From Candidatus Eisenbacteria bacterium (lineage in GTDB: Bacteria; Orphanbacterota; Orphanbacteria; Orphanbacterales; Orphanbacteraceae), in contig JAFGGD010000008.1 of NCBI GenBank assembly GCA_016930695.1, forward strand, positions 1 to 64,000: a stretch of DNA of 64,000 nucleotides, in the 5' to 3' direction. The notes under the pieces are model-generated. The model made no database searches and had not been told where the DNA came from. It worked only from the letters and a program-made list of their open reading frames with translations. The position numbers were made by a program, and so were the translations under genes. Shown here one piece after another: positions 17,040-24,768 of this stretch (position 1 is its first letter; each line of letters opens with the position of its first letter).

Positions 17040-18038
17040 TCAGCGTCCGAAGCGTCCGCGGGCGCGGAAGAGGGCGCGGACGAGGGGGGAGCGGAAGCGC
17101 CTGGTCTCCCAGTAGGGGACGAGGTCGCCGCCGAAGCCGGACTTGAAACCGGCGATGGTGGGCGTGTTGGCGCCCATCATGTCGAGGAATTCGCGGTCCG
17201 CCCGCAGGTCCTCGATCTCCTTCCAGTAGAGGAGCGGAGTGGCTCCATCGGAAAGGCGCGCCGTGTCCGCCCCCGCCACCCAGTCGTAGGCGCGTTCCCC
17301 GTCGACGAGGGCGATCCGGAAAGCGAGAGGTTCGCCCCGTTCGTCTTCGGCGAGGTAGCCGCGGGCGATCCCCTCTCGGCGGAGCCCGTCGAACCAGGCG
17401 AGGAGGCGCTCCGGCGGGATCGGAGGCGAGGCGCCGTGCTTTTCATAGCTGTCGGCGTAGAAGCGGATCGCCCCCGACAGGTCTTCCGCGCGGCGCGCCC
17501 GGATCCCCGCTTTTTCCGCCTTGCGGATTTTGTTTCGCAGGCTGCTCTTCAAACCGGACCAGAGATCGCCGTCCGCGCGGAGGGGGAGGAGGTAGGTGTA
17601 GCGGGGGATGGACTCCCACCCGTTCCAGACGAAGGGGCGAAGATCGGGCGTGGACGGATGATGAACCGTCCAGGAGAGGGCGAACCGGAGTCGCAGCGCG
17701 CTTTCCAGGACGGAGGCGCGGCGGAGCGTGTCCTCGGTTCCCTCGCAGGCTTTCTCGCTCTCGGGATCGGCGAGGACCATCCCGGCGTAGGCCGTGAGCG
17801 GCGGCGGGAGGAAGAGATCGAGGCCCGCCCGGCGTGTCGTCGCTCCGGCGCAGCCGCCGACCAAGACGCCGTTCTTGCGGCACCCGATTACGAGCCAATC
17901 CTTGCCGAGCGTCTCCCCCAAGATCCGGAACCATCGACCGGTGTTGAAGAGGGTCCCACCGGAGGCGTGACCCACGAGCCTGTCCCAGCCGTCGAGATCG
18001 CTTCGATCCAGGATCTCCGCTTCGTATCGGTCCGCCAC
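17040..18038 (-). CDS. GNAT/FemAB-like acyltransferase (BioF2-like domain)
   Basis: A 332-residue protein of the GNAT/FemAB fold class. The N-terminal segment has WDRLVGHASGGTLFNTGRW, the common opening of Fem-like and CelD/BioF2-like acyltransferases. The central part has LKSSLRNKIRKAEKAGI, a recognised feature of the group (about 185-201). A GNAT-like C-terminal half ends in EFLDMMGANTPTIAGFKSGFG. Relatives modify cell-surface sugars, lipids or peptidoglycan peptides; no substrate is indicated here. The start is GTG after GGAAAGGAGATACC; the frame is open for 48 more codons upstream without a ribosome site. It is divergent from fur. Confidence 0.75.
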   Translation of the reverse strand: MADRYEAEILDRSDLDGWDRLVGHASGGTLFNTGRWFRILGETLGKDWLVIGCRKNGVLVGGCAGATTRRAGLDLFLPPPLTAYAGMVLADPESEKACEGTEDTLRRASVLESALRLRFALSWTVHHPSTPDLRPFVWNGWESIPRYTYLLPLRADGDLWSGLKSSLRNKIRKAEKAGIRARRAEDLSGAIRFYADSYEKHGASPPIPPERLLAWFDGLRREGIARGYLAEDERGEPLAFRIALVDGERAYDWVAGADTARLSDGATPLLYWKEIEDLRADREFLDMMGANTPTIAGFKSGFGGDLVPYWETRRFRSPLVRALFRARGRFGR

Positions 18039-18087
18039 GGTATCTCCTTTCCCGGAAAGCGGATCCGCCGGCGTCCGGCGCATCGGG

Positions 18088-18093
18088 AGTATA
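18088..18093 (-). promoter_or_regulatory. Possible -10 box for the GNAT-like gene
   Basis: TATACT on the minus strand lies about 50 bases before the GTG start; no convincing -35 box is seen. Confidence 0.35.
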
Positions 18094-18214
18094 GCGTTTC
18101 GCGCGTCGGTTGGGGAGAAGAATGTGTCGCGCCACGCCCACTGGCCGGGCATCTCTCGTCGGTGTACACTGGGGTCATTCACCGGCGGCCAAGCCGGGCG
18201 GAGGAAATAGGATC

Positions 18215-18655
18215 GTGGGATCGACCAGCGAAACGGTGCTCGCCCGGTTTCGTTCTTGTCTGAAAAGCCGGGGGCTGCATTTCAGCCAGGCCCGGGAGAT
18301 CGTGGTGTGCGCGGTCTCCCGCATGGACCGTCATTTCGGCGCGGAGGAGCTGGCGGCCGAACTGGGAGGGGGACCGGATCGCGTTTCCCGAGGCACGGTC
18401 TACCGCACCCTGAATCTGCTGGAGTGGTTCGGGCTGATTCGCCGCGTGGGCGAGGTGGATGGTCCGAGACGATACGAGCGGGTCTCGGACTCCCCCCACG
18501 ACCATCTCGTATGCGAGCGGTGCGGAAGGGTGATCGAATTCACCGAGCCGGCGTTGTCGAAAGCGATTCTACGGGTCTGCCGGGAGAGGCGGTTTCAATT
18601 ACGCGCCTACAATCTGTCGGTGGTCGGGGTCTGCGAAAAGTGCGCACATAAATAA
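18215..18655 (+). CDS. Fur-family metal-dependent transcriptional regulator
   Basis: A 146-residue Fur-family protein. The winged helix (about 10-90) includes FSQAREIVVCAV, HFGAEELAAEL and VSRGTVYRTLNLLEWFGLI. The metal and dimer domain has HDHLVCERCG (about 107-116) and ends VCEKCAHK, giving two CxxC pairs as in the structural zinc site. Whether it is a Fur (iron), PerR (peroxide) or Zur (zinc) type cannot be decided by eye. The GTG start has GGAGGAAAT eight bases upstream. It is not in an obvious operon, and no Fur box was recognised. Confidence 0.92.
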   Translation: MGSTSETVLARFRSCLKSRGLHFSQAREIVVCAVSRMDRHFGAEELAAELGGGPDRVSRGTVYRTLNLLEWFGLIRRVGEVDGPRRYERVSDSPHDHLVCERCGRVIEFTEPALSKAILRVCRERRFQLRAYNLSVVGVCEKCAHK

Positions 18656-18709
18656 AAGAAGAGGTCTCGCGAAAAGGCGGCGACGGGACGGGGAGGCTCT
18701 CTTCGCCCT

Positions 18710-21379
18710 TCAACGGAGAAGAACGGCCTTTGCGGCGCCGACCGAGTGATCCGTTTCGACCCGAATCAAGTAGACTCCGGAGGCGACCGAACGGCCGTCG
18801 CCGTCCCTTCCGTTCCAGGGGAGCGTGTGTTCCCCTCCTTCCACCACGCCCTCGAAAAGAACCGAGACGAGCCTGCCGGAGGGCTCGTGCACCGTCGCGC
18901 GGACCGCGCTCCGCCGGGCCAGTTCGTAGCGTATGGCGGCGACCGGGTTGAAGGGGTTCGGCCGCACCCGGACGCGGAGCCGCGGGAGGGCCGGCGGCGG
19001 GCTTCCGCCCGGGAGCGCGGTGATTTCCAAGCGGTTCCGGATGATGTTGATCCGGCAATCCGGGTTCTTCACGTAGAATCCCGCGCCCGCCGCGATGATG
19101 TCCCGGCCGCCGATGCCGTCGAAGTCCCCGTCGACGAGATCGGAGACCCACTCCTCGGCGGCAAAGACGTATGGACCGTCGAAGGTGCCGTCCCCCGCAT
19201 CGGCCCCGCCGTTTCCGGTCAGGATGGAGAGTGTGCCGGAGAGGGAATCCGCCGTGGCGAGGTCGAGGATCCCGTCTCCGTTCCAGTCCGCGGTGAGAAT
19301 CTCGATCGGGGAGAGGCCGACGGCGTAACGGCCCGCGGTGCTGAAGGTGCCGTCGCCGACTCCCGCGGCGCCGTTTCCGAGGAGGACGACCACGCTGTCC
19401 GCGCCGGTTTCGGTCACCGCCAGGTCCGGGATTTCGTCGCCGTTCCAATCCGCGGTGATCACGTCGTGCGGGTTTTCGCCGACGGCGAAGGGGGTCGCCG
19501 CGGCGAAGGTGCCGTCTCCGATCCCGCCGGCGCCGTTGCCGAGGAGGACCGACACCGCGTTGTCGTAGAGCAGAGCGATCGCCACGTCCTCGATTTCGTC
19601 GCCGTTGAAGTCGCCGAGGGCGGCCCCCCGTGGGCCCCAACCGACCGCGTAAGCGACGGGGGCGGCGAAGGTGCCGTCTCCCACGCCGAGCAGAACGCTC
19701 ATGGTCCCATTCAGCCTCCGAGTCAAGATCAGGTCGCGGACGCCGTTGTCGTCGAAGTCGCCCGTGACGAGCGCGGCGGGCTCGTTCCCGACGGACGTGA
19801 AGAGAGGGGAGCCGAAAGCGCCGCCGCCCGCGCCGAGAAGAATGGACAGGGTTCCGTCGCCGCGGTTCAGCGAGGCGAGATCGGGGATGGAGTCGCCGTT
19901 GAAATCCTCGGTGATCATGTCCGCCGGATCGGTTCCGGTGGAACAGGTTTGGGCGTGCGTGAAGCCATGGCCGGCCTCGTCGGCCGTGAACACGAAGATG
20001 GTTCCCTCCCGGAATTCATTCCGTCCGGCCGCGGCGAGGTCGGCATGGCCGTCTCCGTTCCAATCGCCGGTCACGACGGCGCGGCAACGATCCGGCACGA
20101 TCAGGCATTCCACCGAGCGGAACGTCCCGTCTCCTTTCCCGGCGTAGAAGGTCGCGCCTTCGTCGTTGGGGGAGACGGCGACGACGTCGACAAAGCCGTC
20201 TTCGTCGAAGCGACCGGCCACCAAGGACCAGCAGGTTCCGCCGGCGAAGGAGGTCCGCGCGCTCGCGAAGGTCCCGTCACCGTAGCCGGTCAGGACGGAG
20301 AGGGTTCGGCCGTAATAGTCGCAGGTCACGAGGTCGTGAATGGAGTCGCCGTCGCAATCGGCGATGACCACCCGACGGGGCGCGTCGCCGACGGCGTAGT
20401 GCGTCGCGGCCGAGAAGGTGCCGTCTCCGACGCCCCCCGCGCCGTTGCCGAGCAGGACCGATACTCTGTCCACGTCCCAACAGGAGACGGCGAGGTCGGC
20501 GATCCCGTCTTCGTTGAAATCCTCGACGACCGCCGAGTGGGGGCCGCTCCCGACGGAATAGTCGACCCGCGGGTGAAAGGTGCCGTCTCCCACGCCGCCG
20601 CCGCCGTCGCCGATCAATACCGAAACGCTCGCGCCATGGGCGTTACAGGTGACGAGGTCGAGGATGCCGTCCTCGTTGAAGTCGTGCGCGAGAATCATCT
20701 GGGGAGTATGGTCCGTCGGGTAACCCACGGGACTTTCGAATCCGCCGTCCCAAACGCTGTCCGCGCCGGTTCCGATCAGTACCGAAACGCTGTCTCCGAT
20801 GTCGGAGGCGATGCAGTCGTTCGCCACCGCCAGGTCGACGATGCCGTCCTCGTTGAAGTCCCCCACCGCCGCGGAGTAGGCGCCGTGCCCGGAGAAGAAG
20901 TGGCTCGGCGCGGAAAAGGTGCTGTCCCACACGCCTTCCGATCCCCCGCCGAGGAACAGGTCCACTCCGTTCAGGTAGCGGATTCCGACCACGAGGTCGA
21001 GGATGTCGTCACCGTTTAGGTCGGCCACCGTGCAGAGATAGGGCTGGTCGCTCGCCGATAACGTGAGAAGAAGCGTGAAGGTTCCATCGGGCGAGTCGCC
21101 GGAGCCGTTCCCCAGAAAAAGGACCAGGTTGTCGTCGATTCGATTCGAGACGACCAAGTCGATCAGTCCGTCGCCGTTGAAATCCGCCTGTTCCACGAAG
21201 TGCGGATAATCCCCCGTGGGGAAATAGCCCGGAGCTTCGAAGTCCGGTTCGGGTGAGAAAGCGAAGGCGAGGGAAGGGAGAAGAAAGAGGAGCAGGAGGG
21301 CGGGAGCGCACCGGTGCGCGGCTCGGGCGGGTGTACCCTTATTCAAGAGAAGCAGGCCAGGGATGGCGGGCGAAGTCAC
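18710..21379 (-). CDS. Secreted FG-GAP/VCBS repeat protein with C-terminal FlgD-like domain
   Basis: An 889-residue exported protein. The N-terminal signal peptide has the core ALLLLFLLPSLAFAF. I count 14 calcium-loop repeats of the D-x-[DN]-x-D-x-x-x-D type, from DFNGDGLIDL to DFDGIGGRDI, each about 50-60 residues and usually followed by VSVLLGNG and DGTF. Fourteen would allow two seven-bladed propellers. The C-terminus (about 800-889) is a FlgD-like Ig domain with NPFNP, WNGRDGDGRSVASGVYL and a final AVLLR. A GTG at 21379 is preferred because GGAGG stands eight bases before it; a GTG nine bases upstream overlaps that site. Adhesion or surface binding is likely; no enzymatic motif is seen. 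Confidence 0.85.
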   Translation of the reverse strand: MTSPAIPGLLLLNKGTPARAAHRCAPALLLLFLLPSLAFAFSPEPDFEAPGYFPTGDYPHFVEQADFNGDGLIDLVVSNRIDDNLVLFLGNGSGDSPDGTFTLLLTLSASDQPYLCTVADLNGDDILDLVVGIRYLNGVDLFLGGGSEGVWDSTFSAPSHFFSGHGAYSAAVGDFNEDGIVDLAVANDCIASDIGDSVSVLIGTGADSVWDGGFESPVGYPTDHTPQMILAHDFNEDGILDLVTCNAHGASVSVLIGDGGGGVGDGTFHPRVDYSVGSGPHSAVVEDFNEDGIADLAVSCWDVDRVSVLLGNGAGGVGDGTFSAATHYAVGDAPRRVVIADCDGDSIHDLVTCDYYGRTLSVLTGYGDGTFASARTSFAGGTCWSLVAGRFDEDGFVDVVAVSPNDEGATFYAGKGDGTFRSVECLIVPDRCRAVVTGDWNGDGHADLAAAGRNEFREGTIFVFTADEAGHGFTHAQTCSTGTDPADMITEDFNGDSIPDLASLNRGDGTLSILLGAGGGAFGSPLFTSVGNEPAALVTGDFDDNGVRDLILTRRLNGTMSVLLGVGDGTFAAPVAYAVGWGPRGAALGDFNGDEIEDVAIALLYDNAVSVLLGNGAGGIGDGTFAAATPFAVGENPHDVITADWNGDEIPDLAVTETGADSVVVLLGNGAAGVGDGTFSTAGRYAVGLSPIEILTADWNGDGILDLATADSLSGTLSILTGNGGADAGDGTFDGPYVFAAEEWVSDLVDGDFDGIGGRDIIAAGAGFYVKNPDCRINIIRNRLEITALPGGSPPPALPRLRVRVRPNPFNPVAAIRYELARRSAVRATVHEPSGRLVSVLFEGVVEGGEHTLPWNGRDGDGRSVASGVYLIRVETDHSVGAAKAVLLR

Positions 21380-21529
21380 TGCCGGCACCTCCGGGTTTCG
21401 CCGATACCTTCCCGCGCCGGCCGGTCGAACCGTGAGGACGGTCCTTACGATAACAACGGTTCTCCCGCAAACGAACGGGAAGGGGGGACTTGCGCCGATC
21501 GTATTCTACGGAGCACATTCGACCATCTC

Positions 21530-21558
21530 ATTATCTCACATCCCAATGATCGGGTCAA
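21530..21558 (-). promoter_or_regulatory. Predicted promoter of the FG-GAP gene
   Basis: On the minus strand TTGACC (21558-21553), exactly 17 bases, GATAAT (21535-21530). It gives a leader of about 145 bases. The surrounding 21510-21600 is noticeably AT-richer than its neighbours. Confidence 0.6.
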
Positions 21559-21661
21559 GGCCGAACATGTTGTGTAATAAGCTGTTATGTAATAGATTAG
21601 AGAAACGGGGCGCCCGCCGGTCCTCTCCGCGCGCCCGGGACGAACCGTGGGCCGGACCTCG

Positions 21662-21690
21662 TTGACCCCCGCGGAACGAGGGTGATAGGC
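21662..21690 (+). promoter_or_regulatory. Possible promoter of the sulfatase-fold gene
   Basis: TTGACC (21662-21667), 16 bases, GATAGG (21684-21689). The start would be about 20 bases before the GTG codon. Confidence 0.4.
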
Positions 21691-21715
21691 TCCGTACAAA
21701 CGCGGAAAGAACACC

Positions 21716-23647
21716 GTGAAAGAAATAACGACATCCGAACAAGCCGAACGCGCCGGCTCGATCGATTGGGCTTCCGGGCCGGCGGTCGGCGCTCTCATCG
21801 GGCTCGTCGAGTTCGCCTTCCACGCGATCCGGGGGGCGCCGCTCCTCTCCGCCGCTCTCCTCCCCGGCGTGACGCTTCTCTATGTCCTCTACTGGACGGC
21901 GGCGGGATTCGTCGTCGCGGCGGCGCTCGCCGTGCTCCGCCGGGTGGGCACCGGCTTTCCGCGGGACCGGCGAACCGGACCGGCGATTCTGCTCGCCGCG
22001 GCGGTCGCCTTCGGCGTTCTCGGCGCGCTCCTCGCCCACGTTTTCGTGGATATCCGCCGTCCCTGGACCACGCTCCTGAACCTCGCCGTGCTGGCGGCGA
22101 TCCCCCCGCTGGCCGTTCTCTTTCGACGGTTCCTTCCGGTCGGGCTTTTCCGGCGGCCCGCCCGCCTTCCGCTCTTCGCCGCGGCCGTGGTTTTACTCAC
22201 GCTGCCGCTCCGCTGGATGCCGGAGGAGCGTTCCTCCGGCGCCCCGCGGCCCGCGGAGGGCGGGAGGGCGCCGAACATCCTTCTCTTCGTTTTCGACACG
22301 CTCCGTTTCGATCACGTGGGAAGCTACGGCTACGATAGGGAGACCACGCCGCGCCTGGACCGGATCGCCGCGGAGGGAGCGGTGTTCGAGCGGGCTTACG
22401 CGCCCTCTTCCTGGACGCTCCCCTCCACCGCGTCGATCCTGACGTCTCGCTACCCGTCGGGACACGGCGTGACCCATCGGGCCGCCGCCCTCCCGGGAAC
22501 GGTGACCACCCTCCCCGCCCTCCTGCGCGGGAAGGGGTACCGGACCGGGCTCTTTTCCGGTAATCCCTTCATCGAGCCTTCCTTCGGCTTCGGAAACGGG
22601 TTCGACATCGCCGTCGCACCGTCGAAACCGCTTTATTTGAAAATCTTCTATCTCCCCTATTATCTGAAGCGAACCGCCGGGCGACTGCCCGGGTGCGCGG
22701 ACACGGACCGCTGGGTGACGCGCTACGAGTCGTTCTGGCGCCCCGGGATCACCGAGGAGATCGTGCCGGCGGACCTCCTTGCGAGCAGGCTTCTTCGCTG
22801 GATCGACGACGGTGGGGACCATCCCTTCTTCGCCCACGTTCAGTTCATGGAACCTCACGATCCCTACGTGGGAGAGGGGCGTTTCGGACCGGTGGGGATC
22901 TCCCTCGCCCCTCACGTGGGCATCGCCCCGGTCCATCCTTTCGACACCGCCCCCCGTCCGGGGGGGGACGGGGTCGCCGTCATGGTGGGGCGCTACGACG
23001 ACGACATCCACCGCGCGGACCGCGCGCTCGGCGCGGTCATGGACGGGCTCGAGAAACGCGGTCTCGGGGAAGACACATGGATCGTGGTTACCTCCGACCA
23101 CGGCGAGGAGTTCTGGGATCACGACGGCTGGGGGCACGGCAATTCTCTTTTCGAGGAGCTGGTCCGGGTTCCCCTGCTTTTCCGGGGGCGCGGGATCGCT
23201 CCGGGCCGATCGACCGCGATGGCGCGGCTGGTCGATTTGGCGCCCACATTGGCGGCGGCGGCCGGGGCCGAATCCCCTCCCGAGTTCGTAGGCGTGAGCC
23301 TGTTGCCCGTGCTCCTCGGCCTCGAGAGCGATACGGGCGTCCGGGAGAGCTTCGCCGAGGTCGCCCGCGGCCACGGGAGGACGCTCCGCTCGATCCTTCT
23401 CGAGGACGGCTCCAAGTTCGTCGAGGCGCGGGTCGGCGACAGGCGGAGCCGGATGCTCTTCGATCTTTTTGCCGATGGGGAGGAGCGAGCGAACTTGTTG
23501 GATGCCGATTCCCCGGCGGCGGATCCCTGGCTCCGGCTCTTAAACGACGCGGCGGAGCGGGCGGCTCGGGGAGGCGTGGAGGCGGAACGGGCTACGGTGG
23601 ACGCCGTGACCGAGGAGAGGCTCCGCGCCCTCGGCTACGTGGATTGA
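21716..23647 (+). CDS. Membrane-anchored sulfatase/LTA-synthase-fold hydrolase or transferase
   Basis: A 643-residue protein. Residues about 20-190 hold four or five hydrophobic membrane helices. From about 195 a sulfatase-type alkaline-phosphatase-fold domain follows, with the first metal motif FDTLRFDHVG, the active-site region SSWTLPSTASILTSRYPSGHG (about 230) and the late metal motif TSDHGEEFWDH. Where true sulfatases carry the Cys or Ser that becomes formylglycine (CxPSR), this protein has Thr (TLPST), as in phosphoglycerol or phosphoethanolamine transferases. It may therefore modify surface lipids or glycans rather than cleave sulfate esters (inference). The start is GTG behind a weak GGAAAGAA. 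It is divergent from the FG-GAP gene. Confidence 0.8.
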   Translation: MKEITTSEQAERAGSIDWASGPAVGALIGLVEFAFHAIRGAPLLSAALLPGVTLLYVLYWTAAGFVVAAALAVLRRVGTGFPRDRRTGPAILLAAAVAFGVLGALLAHVFVDIRRPWTTLLNLAVLAAIPPLAVLFRRFLPVGLFRRPARLPLFAAAVVLLTLPLRWMPEERSSGAPRPAEGGRAPNILLFVFDTLRFDHVGSYGYDRETTPRLDRIAAEGAVFERAYAPSSWTLPSTASILTSRYPSGHGVTHRAAALPGTVTTLPALLRGKGYRTGLFSGNPFIEPSFGFGNGFDIAVAPSKPLYLKIFYLPYYLKRTAGRLPGCADTDRWVTRYESFWRPGITEEIVPADLLASRLLRWIDDGGDHPFFAHVQFMEPHDPYVGEGRFGPVGISLAPHVGIAPVHPFDTAPRPGGDGVAVMVGRYDDDIHRADRALGAVMDGLEKRGLGEDTWIVVTSDHGEEFWDHDGWGHGNSLFEELVRVPLLFRGRGIAPGRSTAMARLVDLAPTLAAAAGAESPPEFVGVSLLPVLLGLESDTGVRESFAEVARGHGRTLRSILLEDGSKFVEARVGDRRSRMLFDLFADGEERANLLDADSPAADPWLRLLNDAAERAARGGVEAERATVDAVTEERLRALGYVD

Positions 23648-23694
23648 GGGGCGGGCATTCGGGGGCAATTTCGGTGGTTGCCCGGGGAGGGACC

Positions 23695-24540
23695 ATGCGC
23701 ATCCGGACGATGACCGAAGAGGACCTCGATTTCGCCGCGGCCCGGACGACCGCCGAGGGGTGGCGGAACGAGACGAGGGAGGACTTCGAGAATTTCCTGG
23801 CCCACGACTCCGAGGGTTGCTTGATCGCCGAAGAGGAGGGCGGGCCGATCGGGATCGGCGTCGCCACCGCATACCGAGACTCGGGATTCATCGGCGAGTT
23901 GATCGTCCTTCCGGAGCGGCGCGGACGAGGCGTGGGCGCGAAGCTGCTGGGCGCGGCGCTCGAGCACCTCGAACGGCGCGGCGTCCGCAGCGTGCTTCTC
24001 GACGGCGTGCCCGGCGCGGTCCGGCTTTATGAACGAGCCGGTTTTCGGCCGGTTTGCCGTTCTCTCCGCTTCACCGGCCTGATCGAGGGGGAGACTCACG
24101 GCCGGGTCCGGCCGATGGAGGAGAAGGACTGGGATGCGGTCCGCGCCATGGACCGGGAGGCTTTCGGTGAAGACAGAAGCTTCTTTCTGCGGCGGCGGTT
24201 CGAGCGGGCGCCGGAGCTGTGCTTGGTTCTCGCTCCCAAAGAGGAGATTCTCGGTTTCGTGATCGGCCGGTACGGGGACGGGATCGTCTCCGCTTCCCCC
24301 TGGATCGCGCGGCCGGGATCCTATTGCCCCGCGGACCTGCTCCGTGCGTTGGCGCGCGAGGCGCCGGACACGCCGATCGAGTTGGGCGTTCTGGAGTCGA
24401 ACGGCGTCGCCATCGGCGAACTGCGCGCCTCGGGCTTCGAGGAGAAACCGACCTCTTCGCTCCGCATGGTGCGCGGTCCCTCCGGCGATCTCGGCGCCGC
24501 CCCCGCCTGCTTTTCCATCGGCACGGCGGCGAAGGGCTGA
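23695..24540 (+). CDS. Tandem GNAT acetyltransferase
   Basis: A 281-residue cytoplasmic protein with two GNAT domains. The first (about 1-135) has the acetyl-CoA motif LIVLPERRGRGVGAKLLGAAL and the ending AVRLYERAGFRPV. The second (about 140-275) lacks a clear Q/RxxGxG/A loop and resembles the degenerate C-terminal half of YitI-type double GNATs. The ATG follows GGGGAGGGACC. It lies 47 bases after the sulfatase-fold gene and is probably cotranscribed. The acceptor substrate is unknown. A hairpin with a short T run follows. Confidence 0.82.
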   Translation: MRIRTMTEEDLDFAAARTTAEGWRNETREDFENFLAHDSEGCLIAEEEGGPIGIGVATAYRDSGFIGELIVLPERRGRGVGAKLLGAALEHLERRGVRSVLLDGVPGAVRLYERAGFRPVCRSLRFTGLIEGETHGRVRPMEEKDWDAVRAMDREAFGEDRSFFLRRRFERAPELCLVLAPKEEILGFVIGRYGDGIVSASPWIARPGSYCPADLLRALAREAPDTPIELGVLESNGVAIGELRASGFEEKPTSSLRMVRGPSGDLGAAPACFSIGTAAKG

Positions 24541-24618
24541 TCGGGATCGTGGAACACGCTACGGGAAACTCCGCGTTTCCTCTTCCGTATGGTCTCCGCC
24601 CCGAGCTCCGATCCGGGG

Positions 24619-24638
24619 GGCCGCTCCGGCCGATTTTT
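24619..24638 (+). terminator. Short intrinsic terminator
   Basis: GGCCG-CTC-CGGCC followed by GATTTTT, about 80 bases after the GNAT gene. The stem is only five pairs, perhaps extended by the G run before it. Confidence 0.5.
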
Positions 24639-24768
24639 CCTCGCCCGGTGGTCTTGTAACTGTATGATTAAGCGTTAGTTGTGACGCGGTTTCCGCTCCG
24701 GCCTGTGCGATCCGGCACTCCTTCTTATATTCAGACTTACCGGCCGGCCGGTTTCCGGGAGGTGCTTG

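Noticed and set aside
18800-21300. Regularly spaced repeats considered as a CRISPR-like or satellite array
   Set aside because: The periodicity is the coding repetition of FG-GAP repeats; units are diverged and in frame with no constant direct repeat and unique spacers.
21570-21600. TGTAATA direct repeats as a regulator site
   Set aside because: Only two short copies in an AT-richer promoter region; too little to support an operator call.
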